64,000 nucleotides of DNA from Anaerolineae bacterium (GTDB lineage: Bacteria > Chloroflexota > Anaerolineae > 4572-78 > J111), in assembly GCA_023382535.1 (NCBI GenBank), contig JAHDWA010000054.1, positions 8,210 through 72,209 of the forward strand, in the 5' to 3' direction. The position numbers and the translations under genes are program-made. The notes below the pieces were generated by a model. That model saw nothing but the letters and a program-made list of their open reading frames with translations, did no database searches and was not told the origin of the DNA. Positions 8,028 to 16,762 of this stretch are shown piece by piece. Position 1 is the stretch's first letter, and each line of letters begins with the position of its first letter.

Positions 8028-9215
8028 TTAAATAACGTTATGCTCCCGGATGAGGCGGTTTTGGCTGAAACGCTGGTAATCCAACATGGAAACATCCAAA
8101 GTCGTGGCCCGGCCATCCAGAATGATTTCGGCCAGCAGCAGGCCGGAGATAGGGCCGTGCATAAAGCCGTGTCCGGAGAACCCGGTGACCAGGTAGTAGC
8201 CCGCGAGACCCGGTACCGGCCCATAAATCGGATGAAGGTCTGGTGTCATTTCGTACAGCCCGGCCCAATGGGCCAGCCGGCCCGCCCCGCCCAACAGCGG
8301 CAGGCGCTTGATCGCCGCTTCCAGGTGGACCAGCTCCCACTCCTCGTCAACGCTCTCATCAAAACCGGGCAGTTCGTCAGGCTTGGACATGCCGGTCAGC
8401 AGGCCCGCGCCCTCCCGGTGAAAGCCCAGGCCCTGGGCCAGGTCAATCACCACCGGGAAATCAGGGGGAATTTCGGGCAAAGGGGTCGTGGTCAGCAACT
8501 GCCGCCGGACTGGAGAGACCGGCAGCGGGACGCCGGCCATCTCGCTGACCAGCGCCGACCACGGCCCGGCCGCGTTGACAACCATCTCACAGGCGATCCG
8601 TCCCCGTGGCGTCTGCACCGCCGCCACCCGGCCCGCCTGCACCTCGATGCCGGTCACGGGGGTGTCGGTCAGCGCCTGCACACCCAGGCGCCGTCCGGCC
8701 TGAAGGTAGCCGTTGACCACGCCGTGCGGGTCGGCCAGGCCCTCGCGGGCGTAAAAGGTGGCCGCCAGTACGTCGCCGGCGGCCAGTTGGGGCAGCCAGC
8801 GCCGCACCTCGTCGCCGCTGAGCCACTCGGTCGGCACACCCAGCCGGTGCTGCAAGGCAACCGTCCGCTGCGCTTGCTCGATCTCGGCCTCACGGGTCAA
8901 CAAAAACAGATAGCCGGTCCACTGTAAATGAATTACCTGCCCGGTCTCTTCTTCAAATCGCTCCAGCATCGGCAGGCTGAGCTGGGACAGGCGAATGTTG
9001 ATCTCGGTGCTGAACTGGTAGCGAATGCCGCCGGCGCACTTGCCGGTCGCGCCGCTGCCAAAAACAGGGCTGCGCTCCAGCAGCACCACCTCGCGGCAGC
9101 CCCGCCGGGCCAGGTGATAAGCCGTGCTGGCGCCCATCACCCCGCCGCCAATGATCACGATGTGGGCTTGCCTGGGTAATTCTGACACGCTCCCCCGAAC
9201 TCCAGCCTCAAACAA
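8028..9215 (-). CDS. FAD-dependent amine oxidoreductase (DAO / sarcosine oxidase beta-like)
   Basis: A 395-residue flavoprotein of the D-amino-acid-oxidase superfamily. The dinucleotide-binding motif is HIVIIGGGVMGASTAYHLAR (about residues 18-37), followed by the acidic LLER. ATGKCAGGIRYQF resembles the flavin region of SoxB/glycine-oxidase proteins. VVNAAGPWSA and the C-terminal YYLVTGFSGHGFMHGP are the second FAD-contact motifs. Such enzymes oxidise secondary amines or N-methyl amino acids to imines with release of peroxide or electron transfer. The substrate is not evident. The start is uncertain by a few codons because several near-cognate starts lie before the Rossmann motif. Confidence 0.9.
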   Translation of the reverse strand: MFEAGVRGSVSELPRQAHIVIIGGGVMGASTAYHLARRGCREVVLLERSPVFGSGATGKCAGGIRYQFSTEINIRLSQLSLPMLERFEEETGQVIHLQWTGYLFLLTREAEIEQAQRTVALQHRLGVPTEWLSGDEVRRWLPQLAAGDVLAATFYAREGLADPHGVVNGYLQAGRRLGVQALTDTPVTGIEVQAGRVAAVQTPRGRIACEMVVNAAGPWSALVSEMAGVPLPVSPVRRQLLTTTPLPEIPPDFPVVIDLAQGLGFHREGAGLLTGMSKPDELPGFDESVDEEWELVHLEAAIKRLPLLGGAGRLAHWAGLYEMTPDLHPIYGPVPGLAGYYLVTGFSGHGFMHGPISGLLLAEIILDGRATTLDVSMLDYQRFSQNRLIREHNVI

Positions 9216-9219
9216 AAAT

Positions 9220-9254
9220 AACCACAGATTTCACAGATTGCTCAGATTTTTATT
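9220..9254. repeat. CACAGATT-type dispersed repeat at the end of the hydroxylase gene
   Basis: ACCACAGATTTCACAGATT and the following CTCAGATT form a triplicated AGATT unit. The stop codon of the molybdopterin hydroxylase gene (9231-9233, minus strand) lies inside it, so its last residues (NLSNL) are encoded by the repeat. A related element lies at 14602-14686. Confidence 0.6.
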
Positions 9255-11525
9255 CTTTAATTGGTCTAACTCACGCCACAGCATCTCCGGGCGGATCGGT
9301 AAGCTCGTCACGCGGACACCCGTGGCCGCTTTAACGGCATTGGCCACCGCCGCCGCCCCGCCGATGATCGGCGGCTCGCCGACCCCGCGCGCCCCAAATG
9401 GGCCGTAGGGTGAGGGATTTTCCACCAGGACGGTTTCCAGGCTCGGCGTCGTGTCGGTCCGGGGCAGGGCGTAATCCACCAGGCTGCCCGTCAGCAACTG
9501 CCCGGCTTCATCGTAGATCATTGCCTCGTACAGCCCGATGCCCAAACCCTGGACCATCCCCCCGTGCATCTGGCCCTGCACCAGCAGCGGATTCAGGGCA
9601 AAGCCGACATCCTGGACCAGGAGGTATTGCAGCGGCTCGACCTGGCCGGTCTCCGGGTCAACCCTGACCTTGACCCAATGGACCGATACCGCCGGGGCAT
9701 TTTGCTCCACCGCCGCCTGCCCGGCCCCAACCAGTGGACCCGGTCCGCCGCGCATGAAACGGGCCATTTCGGCCAACTTGGCGATAGAGATAGCCTTATC
9801 CGGTACGCCCTTAACTTGGGCTTTGCCCTCTACCAGTTCGATGTCTCCCGGCGCGGCTTCAAAATGATCCGCCGCCACGTGAAGCAACTTGGTCTTCACC
9901 TGCTGCGCGGCAGCATTGACCGCTCCGGCGCTGCTGTAAGTCACCTGGCTGCCCGCACTCATCGGGCCATAAGGGCCGCCGGTTGTGTCGCCGTGGATGA
10001 TCACCACGTCTTCCGGCTTGACTCCCAGAGCTTCAGCCACGATCAAGATAAAGCTGCTGTCGTTGCCGGTTACGTCTACGTGACCCACCTCCAGGCTGAC
10101 CGTGCCGTCCGTATCCACCCGGCACACGGCCTCAGCCGTACCGACTACGGTGGCCCAGCCGCCGATGGCCAAACCATACCCCTCGTTCGGCCCGGTCTGG
10201 CGCTGCTGCCAGACGGGATGCGCCCGGAGCTGTTCCAGGCACTTTTTGAACCCGACCGGCGGCCAGGGCTGCCCGGCCCCGGTCGGATCGCCCGTGTCGG
10301 CCACGTTCTTGAGCCGGAATTCCAGCGGGTCGAGGCCGAGGGCGGCGGCCATGTCGTCCATGCTGCTTTCAAGCGCAAAGATCGTTTGCGGCGCACCGGG
10401 AGCGCGGAAAGCGCCAATGGGTGGCTTGTGGGTATTGACTTCGTAGGCGTCAATTTTGAGGTGAGGAAACCGGTAGATACCGCCCAGCAGCGTGCCGATC
10501 ACGCCGCCATGATTAAAGTTGAACAAACCGTTGTCTACCCAGGCGCGCGCTTGCAGGGCCATGACCGCGCCATCGCGGCTGGCCCCGGTTTTGAGTTCGA
10601 TGGTAATGGCCGGAGCGGGGGTAGTGGTCAAAAAATCGTCTGAACGGGAGAGAACCAGGCGCACCGGCCGCCCTAAGGTCAAAGCCACTGCGGCAGTGAG
10701 TGGTTCCAGAAGGCCATACTTGGCCCCGAAGCTGCCACCGATGGTCAGCGGCACGACATGCACCTGCCGCGGCGGCAGCGCCAGCAGGCGGGCCACCTCG
10801 TCGCGGACAATAAATTTGCCCTGGGTGCTGGTGTAGATCGTCAGGCCAAGGCCGGCCGGATCGGGGACGGCGACACAGGCGTGGGGTTCCAGGTAGCCCT
10901 GATGGACAAAGCTGGTCCGGTAGGTGCGCTCGATGATGACATCGGAGGCGGCAAAACCGGCGGCGATATCGCCCCGCTGGAAGTGGCTCTCTTCCGAGAC
11001 GTTATTCGGCCGGGTCTCCTGCCCCTGGTCTTCGCGCTCGACGCTGGCGCGAATCTGGCTCAAATCTTCGTGGCTCGGCAAACCGTTGGGCCAGACCTGC
11101 GGCGAGCCGGCTTGCAGCGCCTCCTCCAGGCGCACCACGGTGGGCAGGGCTTCATACTCAATGACCACTTGTTCGGCGGCATCGGCGGCCAGCTCCGGCG
11201 TTTCCGCGACCACTACCGCTACCGGCTCGCCGGTGAAGAGAACCTCTCCCTTAGCCAGGATCGTGCTGCTGCGCGAGGTCATCTTCTGGGCTTTGGTCGG
11301 CAGATCCTCGGCGGTGAGTACGGCAATGACCCCCGGAAGCGCTTCCGCTGCCGTTTTGTCAATGGAGACAATTTTGGCGTGAGCATAGGGGCTAAAAATC
11401 AGCCGCCCGTGCAACATGCCCGGCACAGTGACATCGGCCACGTAGCGGGCGGAGCCGGTCACTTTTTCCCGCCCTTCAATCAGCGGGCGGCCCTGGCCGA
11501 GATATTTGTAGGATTGAGTCATCAT
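9231..11525 (-). CDS. Molybdopterin-binding large subunit of a xanthine dehydrogenase-family hydroxylase
   Basis: A 764-residue protein of the XdhB/CoxL family that binds molybdenum-pterin cytosine dinucleotide and hydroxylates N-heterocycles, aldehydes or CO. The N-terminal domain is intact (IEGREKVTGSARYVADVTVP, HGRLIFSPYAHAKI). Cofactor loops include TIGGSFGAKYG and IGAFRAPGAPQ. The C-terminal GARGVGEPPIIGG supplies the conserved active-site glutamate. These enzymes normally need a [2Fe-2S] subunit and an FAD subunit, usually encoded next door; neither is in this window. The neighbours are hydantoinase genes, an FAD amine oxidase and a UbiD decarboxylase, suggesting catabolism of an N-heterocycle (inference). 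Confidence 0.93.
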   Translation of the reverse strand: MMTQSYKYLGQGRPLIEGREKVTGSARYVADVTVPGMLHGRLIFSPYAHAKIVSIDKTAAEALPGVIAVLTAEDLPTKAQKMTSRSSTILAKGEVLFTGEPVAVVVAETPELAADAAEQVVIEYEALPTVVRLEEALQAGSPQVWPNGLPSHEDLSQIRASVEREDQGQETRPNNVSEESHFQRGDIAAGFAASDVIIERTYRTSFVHQGYLEPHACVAVPDPAGLGLTIYTSTQGKFIVRDEVARLLALPPRQVHVVPLTIGGSFGAKYGLLEPLTAAVALTLGRPVRLVLSRSDDFLTTTPAPAITIELKTGASRDGAVMALQARAWVDNGLFNFNHGGVIGTLLGGIYRFPHLKIDAYEVNTHKPPIGAFRAPGAPQTIFALESSMDDMAAALGLDPLEFRLKNVADTGDPTGAGQPWPPVGFKKCLEQLRAHPVWQQRQTGPNEGYGLAIGGWATVVGTAEAVCRVDTDGTVSLEVGHVDVTGNDSSFILIVAEALGVKPEDVVIIHGDTTGGPYGPMSAGSQVTYSSAGAVNAAAQQVKTKLLHVAADHFEAAPGDIELVEGKAQVKGVPDKAISIAKLAEMARFMRGGPGPLVGAGQAAVEQNAPAVSVHWVKVRVDPETGQVEPLQYLLVQDVGFALNPLLVQGQMHGGMVQGLGIGLYEAMIYDEAGQLLTGSLVDYALPRTDTTPSLETVLVENPSPYGPFGARGVGEPPIIGGAAAVANAVKAATGVRVTSLPIRPEMLWRELDQLKNKNLSNL

Positions 11526-11579
11526 TCTTCCAATTCTTGTATTGGGACGCGGATGAACGCGGATCGAGCGGATAAAACT

Positions 11580-12791
11580 TTAAATTCTAGTAGAGTCCGA
11601 ATGATCTCTCAAATCCTGCCCCATTCGTTTATTATCGGGTGAATATCTAATACTTCTTTTGATATTTTGCCGAATAGGAGTAAGTCGCAATGTGCGGTGA
11701 TAAAACACATTGCTACCTATCACATTTGCTATTATCTGAGCACATTTGGGAATAAGTGTATTATAAGACCAAGCTATATCCCACTTCCAGGGAGCCTCAT
11801 TTGAAATAGTTATGCTAATTCCAAAATTACATCCCAGTGGCACTGTTTGATCCCACTCTTGTAATTTCCCCTCTTCATAGGGACGCGAAACGTTGAAACT
11901 AATATGGCCAAGATGTGCCTCTCCCCATTCCGTCTCATTTTCACCGTCATAAACAAATTCTGGTAATCCTAAACCTTGACGAAGTTTATCACAGAATTCC
12001 TCTAAGCCCAGATCAACTTCTACAGCAAGATAGTCTAGAGAACGTTCACGTATGTCTGTCCTCACCCCACTATCTACATTATCAGGATAGAAAATACGTT
12101 GTTCGATACTTCCCTTGATATTCAAATAGGGAAACAGTTCGACTGGTCTAGTTCGGAGCGGGAGGTCGGGATCAAGCGGGTCAAGCCATTGGAGCTTCCT
12201 TGCTCTAACCCATCTGGCCAAATCGAAAATCTCGGCTTGATCAGAAAAATTTTCTGGCGGAAGCAGAGTACTCCAAGCCCTGGCTGCTTGCCAGCGACGG
12301 TTCAGCATCTCATCAGGATTATTTGAATAGTAGGTGATGATATATAACGAATAGCGGGGGACAAATTGCTGTCCTTCAGGCCGACAGATAGGCAGAGCGT
12401 GCATGACCGCATAAGATGGGATGTCGTCAGGCAGCCAAAATGGATGCACATAAGGTACTTCAACTCCGAATGTTTTTTGATCTTCGAGTTCAGTTGGCTG
12501 TAGACCGTTTAAATTGATAAAATCGTGGGTTCGTACAAAATGGTTGCAGCCAATCTTTTGAGCAAAGCTAGAAAAAACCTCCATACCATGTTCAGGTCTA
12601 GTCCAATATTTGAGGCTATATGTGTCTAACTGACTGGTATAGGAAGAGTTACACAAGGGACAGCGTGCAATTAAGTATGTGGGAATATTATCCCAATAAT
12701 CGGTATCTACAGGCATAGGAGCCATTAGGTCCTTAGTAATTGCTTCATATTCAGCAGGGAGGAGCTTGTGTTTTAGCAGGTGTTCATTCAT
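11580..12791 (-). CDS. Orphan AT-rich protein with a CxxC motif, unknown function
   Basis: A 403-residue soluble protein that I do not recognise. It has one CxxC near the N terminus (ARCPLCNSSY) that could be half of a zinc site, with a further Cys in KIGCNHFVRTHD. Aromatic-rich stretches such as VPYVHPFWLPDDIPSYAVMH recur. The DNA is visibly more AT-rich (about 40-45 % GC by eye) than the flanking genes. It begins five bases after the HyuB stop codon. The low-GC block also covers the last 15 or so codons of HyuB, so the block looks inserted. The open frame is long and uninterrupted, so it is probably a real gene acquired by transfer. Confidence 0.75.
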   Translation of the reverse strand: MNEHLLKHKLLPAEYEAITKDLMAPMPVDTDYWDNIPTYLIARCPLCNSSYTSQLDTYSLKYWTRPEHGMEVFSSFAQKIGCNHFVRTHDFINLNGLQPTELEDQKTFGVEVPYVHPFWLPDDIPSYAVMHALPICRPEGQQFVPRYSLYIITYYSNNPDEMLNRRWQAARAWSTLLPPENFSDQAEIFDLARWVRARKLQWLDPLDPDLPLRTRPVELFPYLNIKGSIEQRIFYPDNVDSGVRTDIRERSLDYLAVEVDLGLEEFCDKLRQGLGLPEFVYDGENETEWGEAHLGHISFNVSRPYEEGKLQEWDQTVPLGCNFGISITISNEAPWKWDIAWSYNTLIPKCAQIIANVIGSNVFYHRTLRLTPIRQNIKRSIRYSPDNKRMGQDLRDHSDSTRI

Positions 12792-12796
12792 TGACT

Positions 12797-14575
12797 TTAG
12801 TCCTCGTCAATCCGATAACTGGTTTCTACACAATTATTTGAATCTACTTTTCGCACTGCCTCAGTCGCTGCCTCATCCATCGAACCATCATCGTTGAAAA
12901 TAACGCCGTACTCCACCAGGGCTGCCTCCCGGCTGACCAGCCCCTCGGCCACGTCAAGCGCCACCTGCTTGACCTCACGGAGCAGTGGGTCGCCAAAGCC
13001 GCCGCCGCCGGGCAGGTCGAGCCGCAGCCGGGTGTGGGGGGCAATGAACTGCTTGCCCTTGGCTTTGATCGGCTCGCCGTTCGACAGGCTGGCCCTGAAC
13101 GTGCTGCCCGGCCGTCCCCCAGCTCGACCCCGGGCCGGGTTTTGGGTTCGGTCCCACATAGCAAAGACGGCAAAGGGCGCGCCATCGGCGGTGCTCACCT
13201 CGACCGTCTGCCCCAGGCCGCCGCGCTGCTGGCCCGGCCCGCCGGAATCGGGCCGGAGTTCCTTTTGCCAAATGATAATGGGCGCGGCATTTTCGGCAAT
13301 TTCAACCGGCAGTGACTTGATGCCGCTGGGGAAGGCGGTGGCCGACAGGCCATCTTTGTCCGGCCTGGCCCCGGCCCCGGCACTGTTGAAAAGCAGGATT
13401 TCAAACGGTCTGACCTGCTCTTTGTCCCAGCCAAACGCGCCTGCCGCCTCCAGGCCGCCCCGCAGTTGGATACCCCAGACGGAGGACGACTCCGCCGGAA
13501 TCCGGTTGGGCATAGCCTGGGCCAGGCAGCCCAGCACCAGGTCGGGCAGAAAAAGGCCGGTGATGTGCCGCGCGGCAACCGGCGCGGGCCGCTGCACATT
13601 TAGAATTGACCCTTCCGGCGCGCTGATTACAATCGGGGCGAGAGAGCCGGTATTGTTGGGGACATGCGGGCAAACGGCTACCCGCACCCCGAAGGCGGTG
13701 TAGGCCTTGGTGTAATTCAGGACCAGGTTAATGCCGTAGGGACTGGCGGCGGAACTGCCGCTGTAATCCACCCAAATTTGGTCGCCCGCGATGGTGAGTG
13801 CAGCGGCCAGTTCGACCGGCGTGTCGTACCCATCCAGCGTTAGAGTGTGACGATACGTGCCCGGCGGTAGTTGGCGAATCGCCTCGATCATGGCCGCCTG
13901 GGAACGGGTGATGATGAAATCGGCCAGCAGGTTGAAGCCGATGTCGGGGAATTGGTCGAGCATGTGGGCCAGGCTGCGAGCGCCGACTTCATTGGAGGTG
14001 ATGTAGGAGAGGATGTCTCCCTCGACGGCGTAGGGCTGGCGCACGTTCGCCCGGATGATCTCCAGGAGGTCCTCATTGATCTGGCCGGCCCGGGCCAGGT
14101 ACATCATCGGGATAAACAGCCCCTCCTCGAAGACGGAACGGCCATCCGGTCCCTGGCCCCGCCCGCCGATATCTACCTGGTGGCAGGTGCAGGCAAAAAG
14201 CGCCGTCAGGCGGCCCCGGTAAAAAGCGGGCGAGACGACGGTAACATCGTGCAGATGGCCGGAAGCGACCCAGGGATCGTTGGTGATGAAGTGATCGCCG
14301 GGGCGCATCGTTTCGACCGGAAATCGGCCAACAAAGTGCTTGACTGCCTCGGCCATCGAGTTGACGTGGCCGGGTGTGCCGGTCACGGCCTGGGCGACCA
14401 TCCGGCCCTGGGGGTCGAAGACCCCGGCGGATAGATCGCCCGCCTCGCTGACAACCTCGCTAAAGGCCGTCCGCATGAGCGATTTGGCCTGCTCTTCGAC
14501 CACCCCAATGAGGCGCGTCCACATCACTTGCAGCCTAATTTCGTTGAGACCGTCCGGGCCTGCTGTTGGCATCAT
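12797..14575 (-). CDS. hyuB: Hydantoinase B / oxoprolinase-family subunit
   Basis: A 592-residue HyuB-type subunit. The family shows in the N-terminal LQVMWTRLIGVVEEQAKSLM, VFDPQGRMVAQAVTGTPGHV, DHFITNDPWVASGHLHDVTV, and the glycine-rich C-terminal part (PDSGGPGQQRGGLGQ, LPGGGGFGDPLLREV). With HyuA it forms an ATP-dependent enzyme that opens or carboxylates cyclic amides or ketones (hydantoins, 5-oxoproline, acetone-type substrates). The last residues (DSNNCVETSYRIDED) are encoded by AT-rich DNA unlike the rest, as if the natural C terminus had been replaced when the downstream orphan gene arrived. Confidence 0.93.
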   Translation of the reverse strand: MMPTAGPDGLNEIRLQVMWTRLIGVVEEQAKSLMRTAFSEVVSEAGDLSAGVFDPQGRMVAQAVTGTPGHVNSMAEAVKHFVGRFPVETMRPGDHFITNDPWVASGHLHDVTVVSPAFYRGRLTALFACTCHQVDIGGRGQGPDGRSVFEEGLFIPMMYLARAGQINEDLLEIIRANVRQPYAVEGDILSYITSNEVGARSLAHMLDQFPDIGFNLLADFIITRSQAAMIEAIRQLPPGTYRHTLTLDGYDTPVELAAALTIAGDQIWVDYSGSSAASPYGINLVLNYTKAYTAFGVRVAVCPHVPNNTGSLAPIVISAPEGSILNVQRPAPVAARHITGLFLPDLVLGCLAQAMPNRIPAESSSVWGIQLRGGLEAAGAFGWDKEQVRPFEILLFNSAGAGARPDKDGLSATAFPSGIKSLPVEIAENAAPIIIWQKELRPDSGGPGQQRGGLGQTVEVSTADGAPFAVFAMWDRTQNPARGRAGGRPGSTFRASLSNGEPIKAKGKQFIAPHTRLRLDLPGGGGFGDPLLREVKQVALDVAEGLVSREAALVEYGVIFNDDGSMDEAATEAVRKVDSNNCVETSYRIDED

Positions 14576-14601
14576 TTCCCAAAGTTATCCTCAAAAGTTT
14601 A

Positions 14602-14686
14602 GGGTCCACAAATGAACCCAGATTGCCACAGATAATTTTAACTTTTTATCCTCCATCTGAGTTTATTTGTGTGAATCTGTGGACTC
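14602..14686. repeat. CACAGATT-type inverted repeat between hyuA and hyuB
   Basis: GGTCCACAAATGAACCC and GCCACAGAT on the left are mirrored by ATTTGTGTGAATCTGTGGAC on the right, giving an imperfect inverted repeat. The stop codon of hyuA (14663-14665, minus strand) and its last codons (ESTDSHK) lie inside the right arm. The motif is shared with 9220-9254. Confidence 0.6.
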
Positions 14687-16762
14687 TTTTTCCAGCACAA
14701 TATACCCCAACCCATTCACCACTGCCCGCCAGCCGGGGGGAACGACCGTCGTAGTTTCCGCTTCGACAAACAAGGCCGGGCCGGACATGGCCGTGCCAGG
14801 GGGCAGGTCTCTGCGGTGGTAAACGCTGGCTTCCAGCGCCGCCCCCTGCTCGAAGTCGAACAGGAGCTTGCTCGCGGTGGGCTTGACCTCGGCGAGCGGC
14901 TGAGTTTCAGGCAGCCGTTCCACGGCCGGCGGCAGGGTGCTGACCGCCACCGACCAGCTCATAACCTCAATTTCAAGGTTAGGTATGATCCGCCCGAACT
15001 GCTCAAGGTAGGCAGTATCGTAGGCCGCGCGTAATTCTTGGGTGTCGCCGCTTTGGAGGGGAGCGGGTGGGAGGGTCACACTGATTTCGTGCCGCTGGCC
15101 GAGGTAGCGCATATAGGCCAGCCGGTTAACCTGGACTGCCTGGTTGGGTGCGCCTCGAGCCACAAAAGCCCGCGCCTCGGCGGTCATGTCATCGAGCATA
15201 GCATTAATGAGGGCGATGTCGAGCGAACCGAGGCGCTGGTAGCGGCTGCGCACCAGCTCGAAGGCGACGGGCGCGCGCAGAAAACCGATGGCGGAACCAA
15301 CTCCGGCCCCACTGGGAATGACAATCCGCTCCAGGCCCAGCTTTTGGGCCAGGCGGGCCGCGTGGAGCGGGGCCGACCCGCCAAAGGCGATCAAGGTTCG
15401 CCCGGCCAGGCTCTGGCCCTGCTCGGCGGCATGCTCGCGAGCGGCGTTGGCCATGTTCTCGTCCACCACCTCGACAATACTCTGGGCGGCGAGGGCTCGG
15501 GGCAGGCCCAAGGATCGACCTATATCCCGGTCAACGGCAGCCTCGGCGGCAGGCACATCGAGGGGCAAAGTACCCCCGGCAAAGGCAGCCGGGTCTATGC
15601 GCGCCAGCAGCAGGTTGGCATCGGTGACGGTAGCTCGGCTGCCGCCGCGACCGTAGCAGGCTGGGCCGGGTTCGGAACCGGCGCTGTCTGGCCCGACGCT
15701 GATTAAGCCCAGGGGATTGACCTGGCAGAGCGAGCCGCCGCCCGCGCCAATTTCGACCATCTCGATGACCGGAATCCGCACCGGCAGGCCGCTGCCGCGT
15801 TTGAAGCGGTACATGCGGGCCACCTCAAACTCTCGCGCGGTCCGTGGCCTGGCCCCATTAAGCAGGCACAGTTTGGCCGTTGTCCCGCCCATATCATAAG
15901 AAACGGCACTTTCCAGTCTACACTGTTGGGCAATGTGACTGGCCAGGACAGCCCCGCCTGCCGGGCCGGACTCGATCAGACGAACGGGAAAGCGGCCGGC
16001 CGTCTCCAGATCGCTTAGGCTGCCGTTGGATAAAAAGGCAAAGACGGGACAGGAGAAATCGTTTTCGCGTAATAACAATTCTAAATTTCGAAGGTAACGC
16101 GCTACTCCCGGCTGGACGTAAGCATTGGCGCAGGTGGTCGAAAAGCGGTCGTACTCGCGGATTTCCGGCGACACTTCGCAGGACAGGCTGATAGATAATT
16201 CCGGCAGCGCCGCCGCCAAAAGTTCGCGGACGCGCTGCTCGTGGGCCGGGTTGGCGAAGGAATGTAAAAAGGCTACAGCCACACTTTCGACACCCTGCTC
16301 ACGTAGGGCAGGGATGAGGGCGGCCACGGCAGCCTTGTCCAGGGGAAGCAAGACCTCGCCCTGGGCGTTGAGCCGCTCCGGCACGGTGAAGCGCAGCCGC
16401 CGGGGAACGAGCGGCTCCGGCTTTTCCAGGTAGAGATCGTACTGTTCAAAGCGGCTTTCTGTGCCGAGGTGCAGCACATCGCGGAAGCCCTGGGTGGTAA
16501 TCAGCGCCGTCCGCGCCCCCTTGCGCTCGATCAGGGCATTCGTCGCCAGGGTCGTGCCGTGAATGATGGCCGACAGGTCAGCCGGGGCCAGGCCAGCCTG
16601 GGCTACAGCTTGCCCGATGGCGGTCAGCACGCCCGCTTCCGGGGCGCTGGAGGTGGTCAGCACTTTGGCGATGAAGCGTCCGTCCGGCCCTTCCAGGGCC
16701 ACGTCGGTAAACGTGCCGCCGATGTCCACGCCGAGCCGCCAGGAGAGAGAGTTAATTTGCAT
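14663..16762 (-). CDS. hyuA: Hydantoinase A / oxoprolinase-family subunit
   Basis: A HyuA-type ATP-binding subunit of about 699 residues. It has the ASKHA-like phosphate motif WRLGVDIGGTFTDVAL at its N terminus, then the family-typical IHGTTLATNALIERKG, ALITTQGFRDVLHLG, VSPEIREYDRFSTTCANAYV, GPAGGAV and SYDMGGTTAK. I prefer the ATG at 16760-16762, 17 residues before the glycine motif, over one 33 bases upstream, because homologues begin close to that motif. It overlaps the stop of the upstream zinc-ribbon gene by about 11 bases. The gene is followed by hyuB after 87 bases that hold a dispersed repeat. Confidence 0.93.
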   Translation of the reverse strand: MQINSLSWRLGVDIGGTFTDVALEGPDGRFIAKVLTTSSAPEAGVLTAIGQAVAQAGLAPADLSAIIHGTTLATNALIERKGARTALITTQGFRDVLHLGTESRFEQYDLYLEKPEPLVPRRLRFTVPERLNAQGEVLLPLDKAAVAALIPALREQGVESVAVAFLHSFANPAHEQRVRELLAAALPELSISLSCEVSPEIREYDRFSTTCANAYVQPGVARYLRNLELLLRENDFSCPVFAFLSNGSLSDLETAGRFPVRLIESGPAGGAVLASHIAQQCRLESAVSYDMGGTTAKLCLLNGARPRTAREFEVARMYRFKRGSGLPVRIPVIEMVEIGAGGGSLCQVNPLGLISVGPDSAGSEPGPACYGRGGSRATVTDANLLLARIDPAAFAGGTLPLDVPAAEAAVDRDIGRSLGLPRALAAQSIVEVVDENMANAAREHAAEQGQSLAGRTLIAFGGSAPLHAARLAQKLGLERIVIPSGAGVGSAIGFLRAPVAFELVRSRYQRLGSLDIALINAMLDDMTAEARAFVARGAPNQAVQVNRLAYMRYLGQRHEISVTLPPAPLQSGDTQELRAAYDTAYLEQFGRIIPNLEIEVMSWSVAVSTLPPAVERLPETQPLAEVKPTASKLLFDFEQGAALEASVYHRRDLPPGTAMSGPALFVEAETTTVVPPGWRAVVNGLGYIVLEKESTDSHK

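Noticed and set aside
11580..12791. A transposase or phage gene explaining the AT-rich block
   Set aside because: The protein has no DDE, HUH or recombinase motif and no terminal repeats or target duplications are visible.
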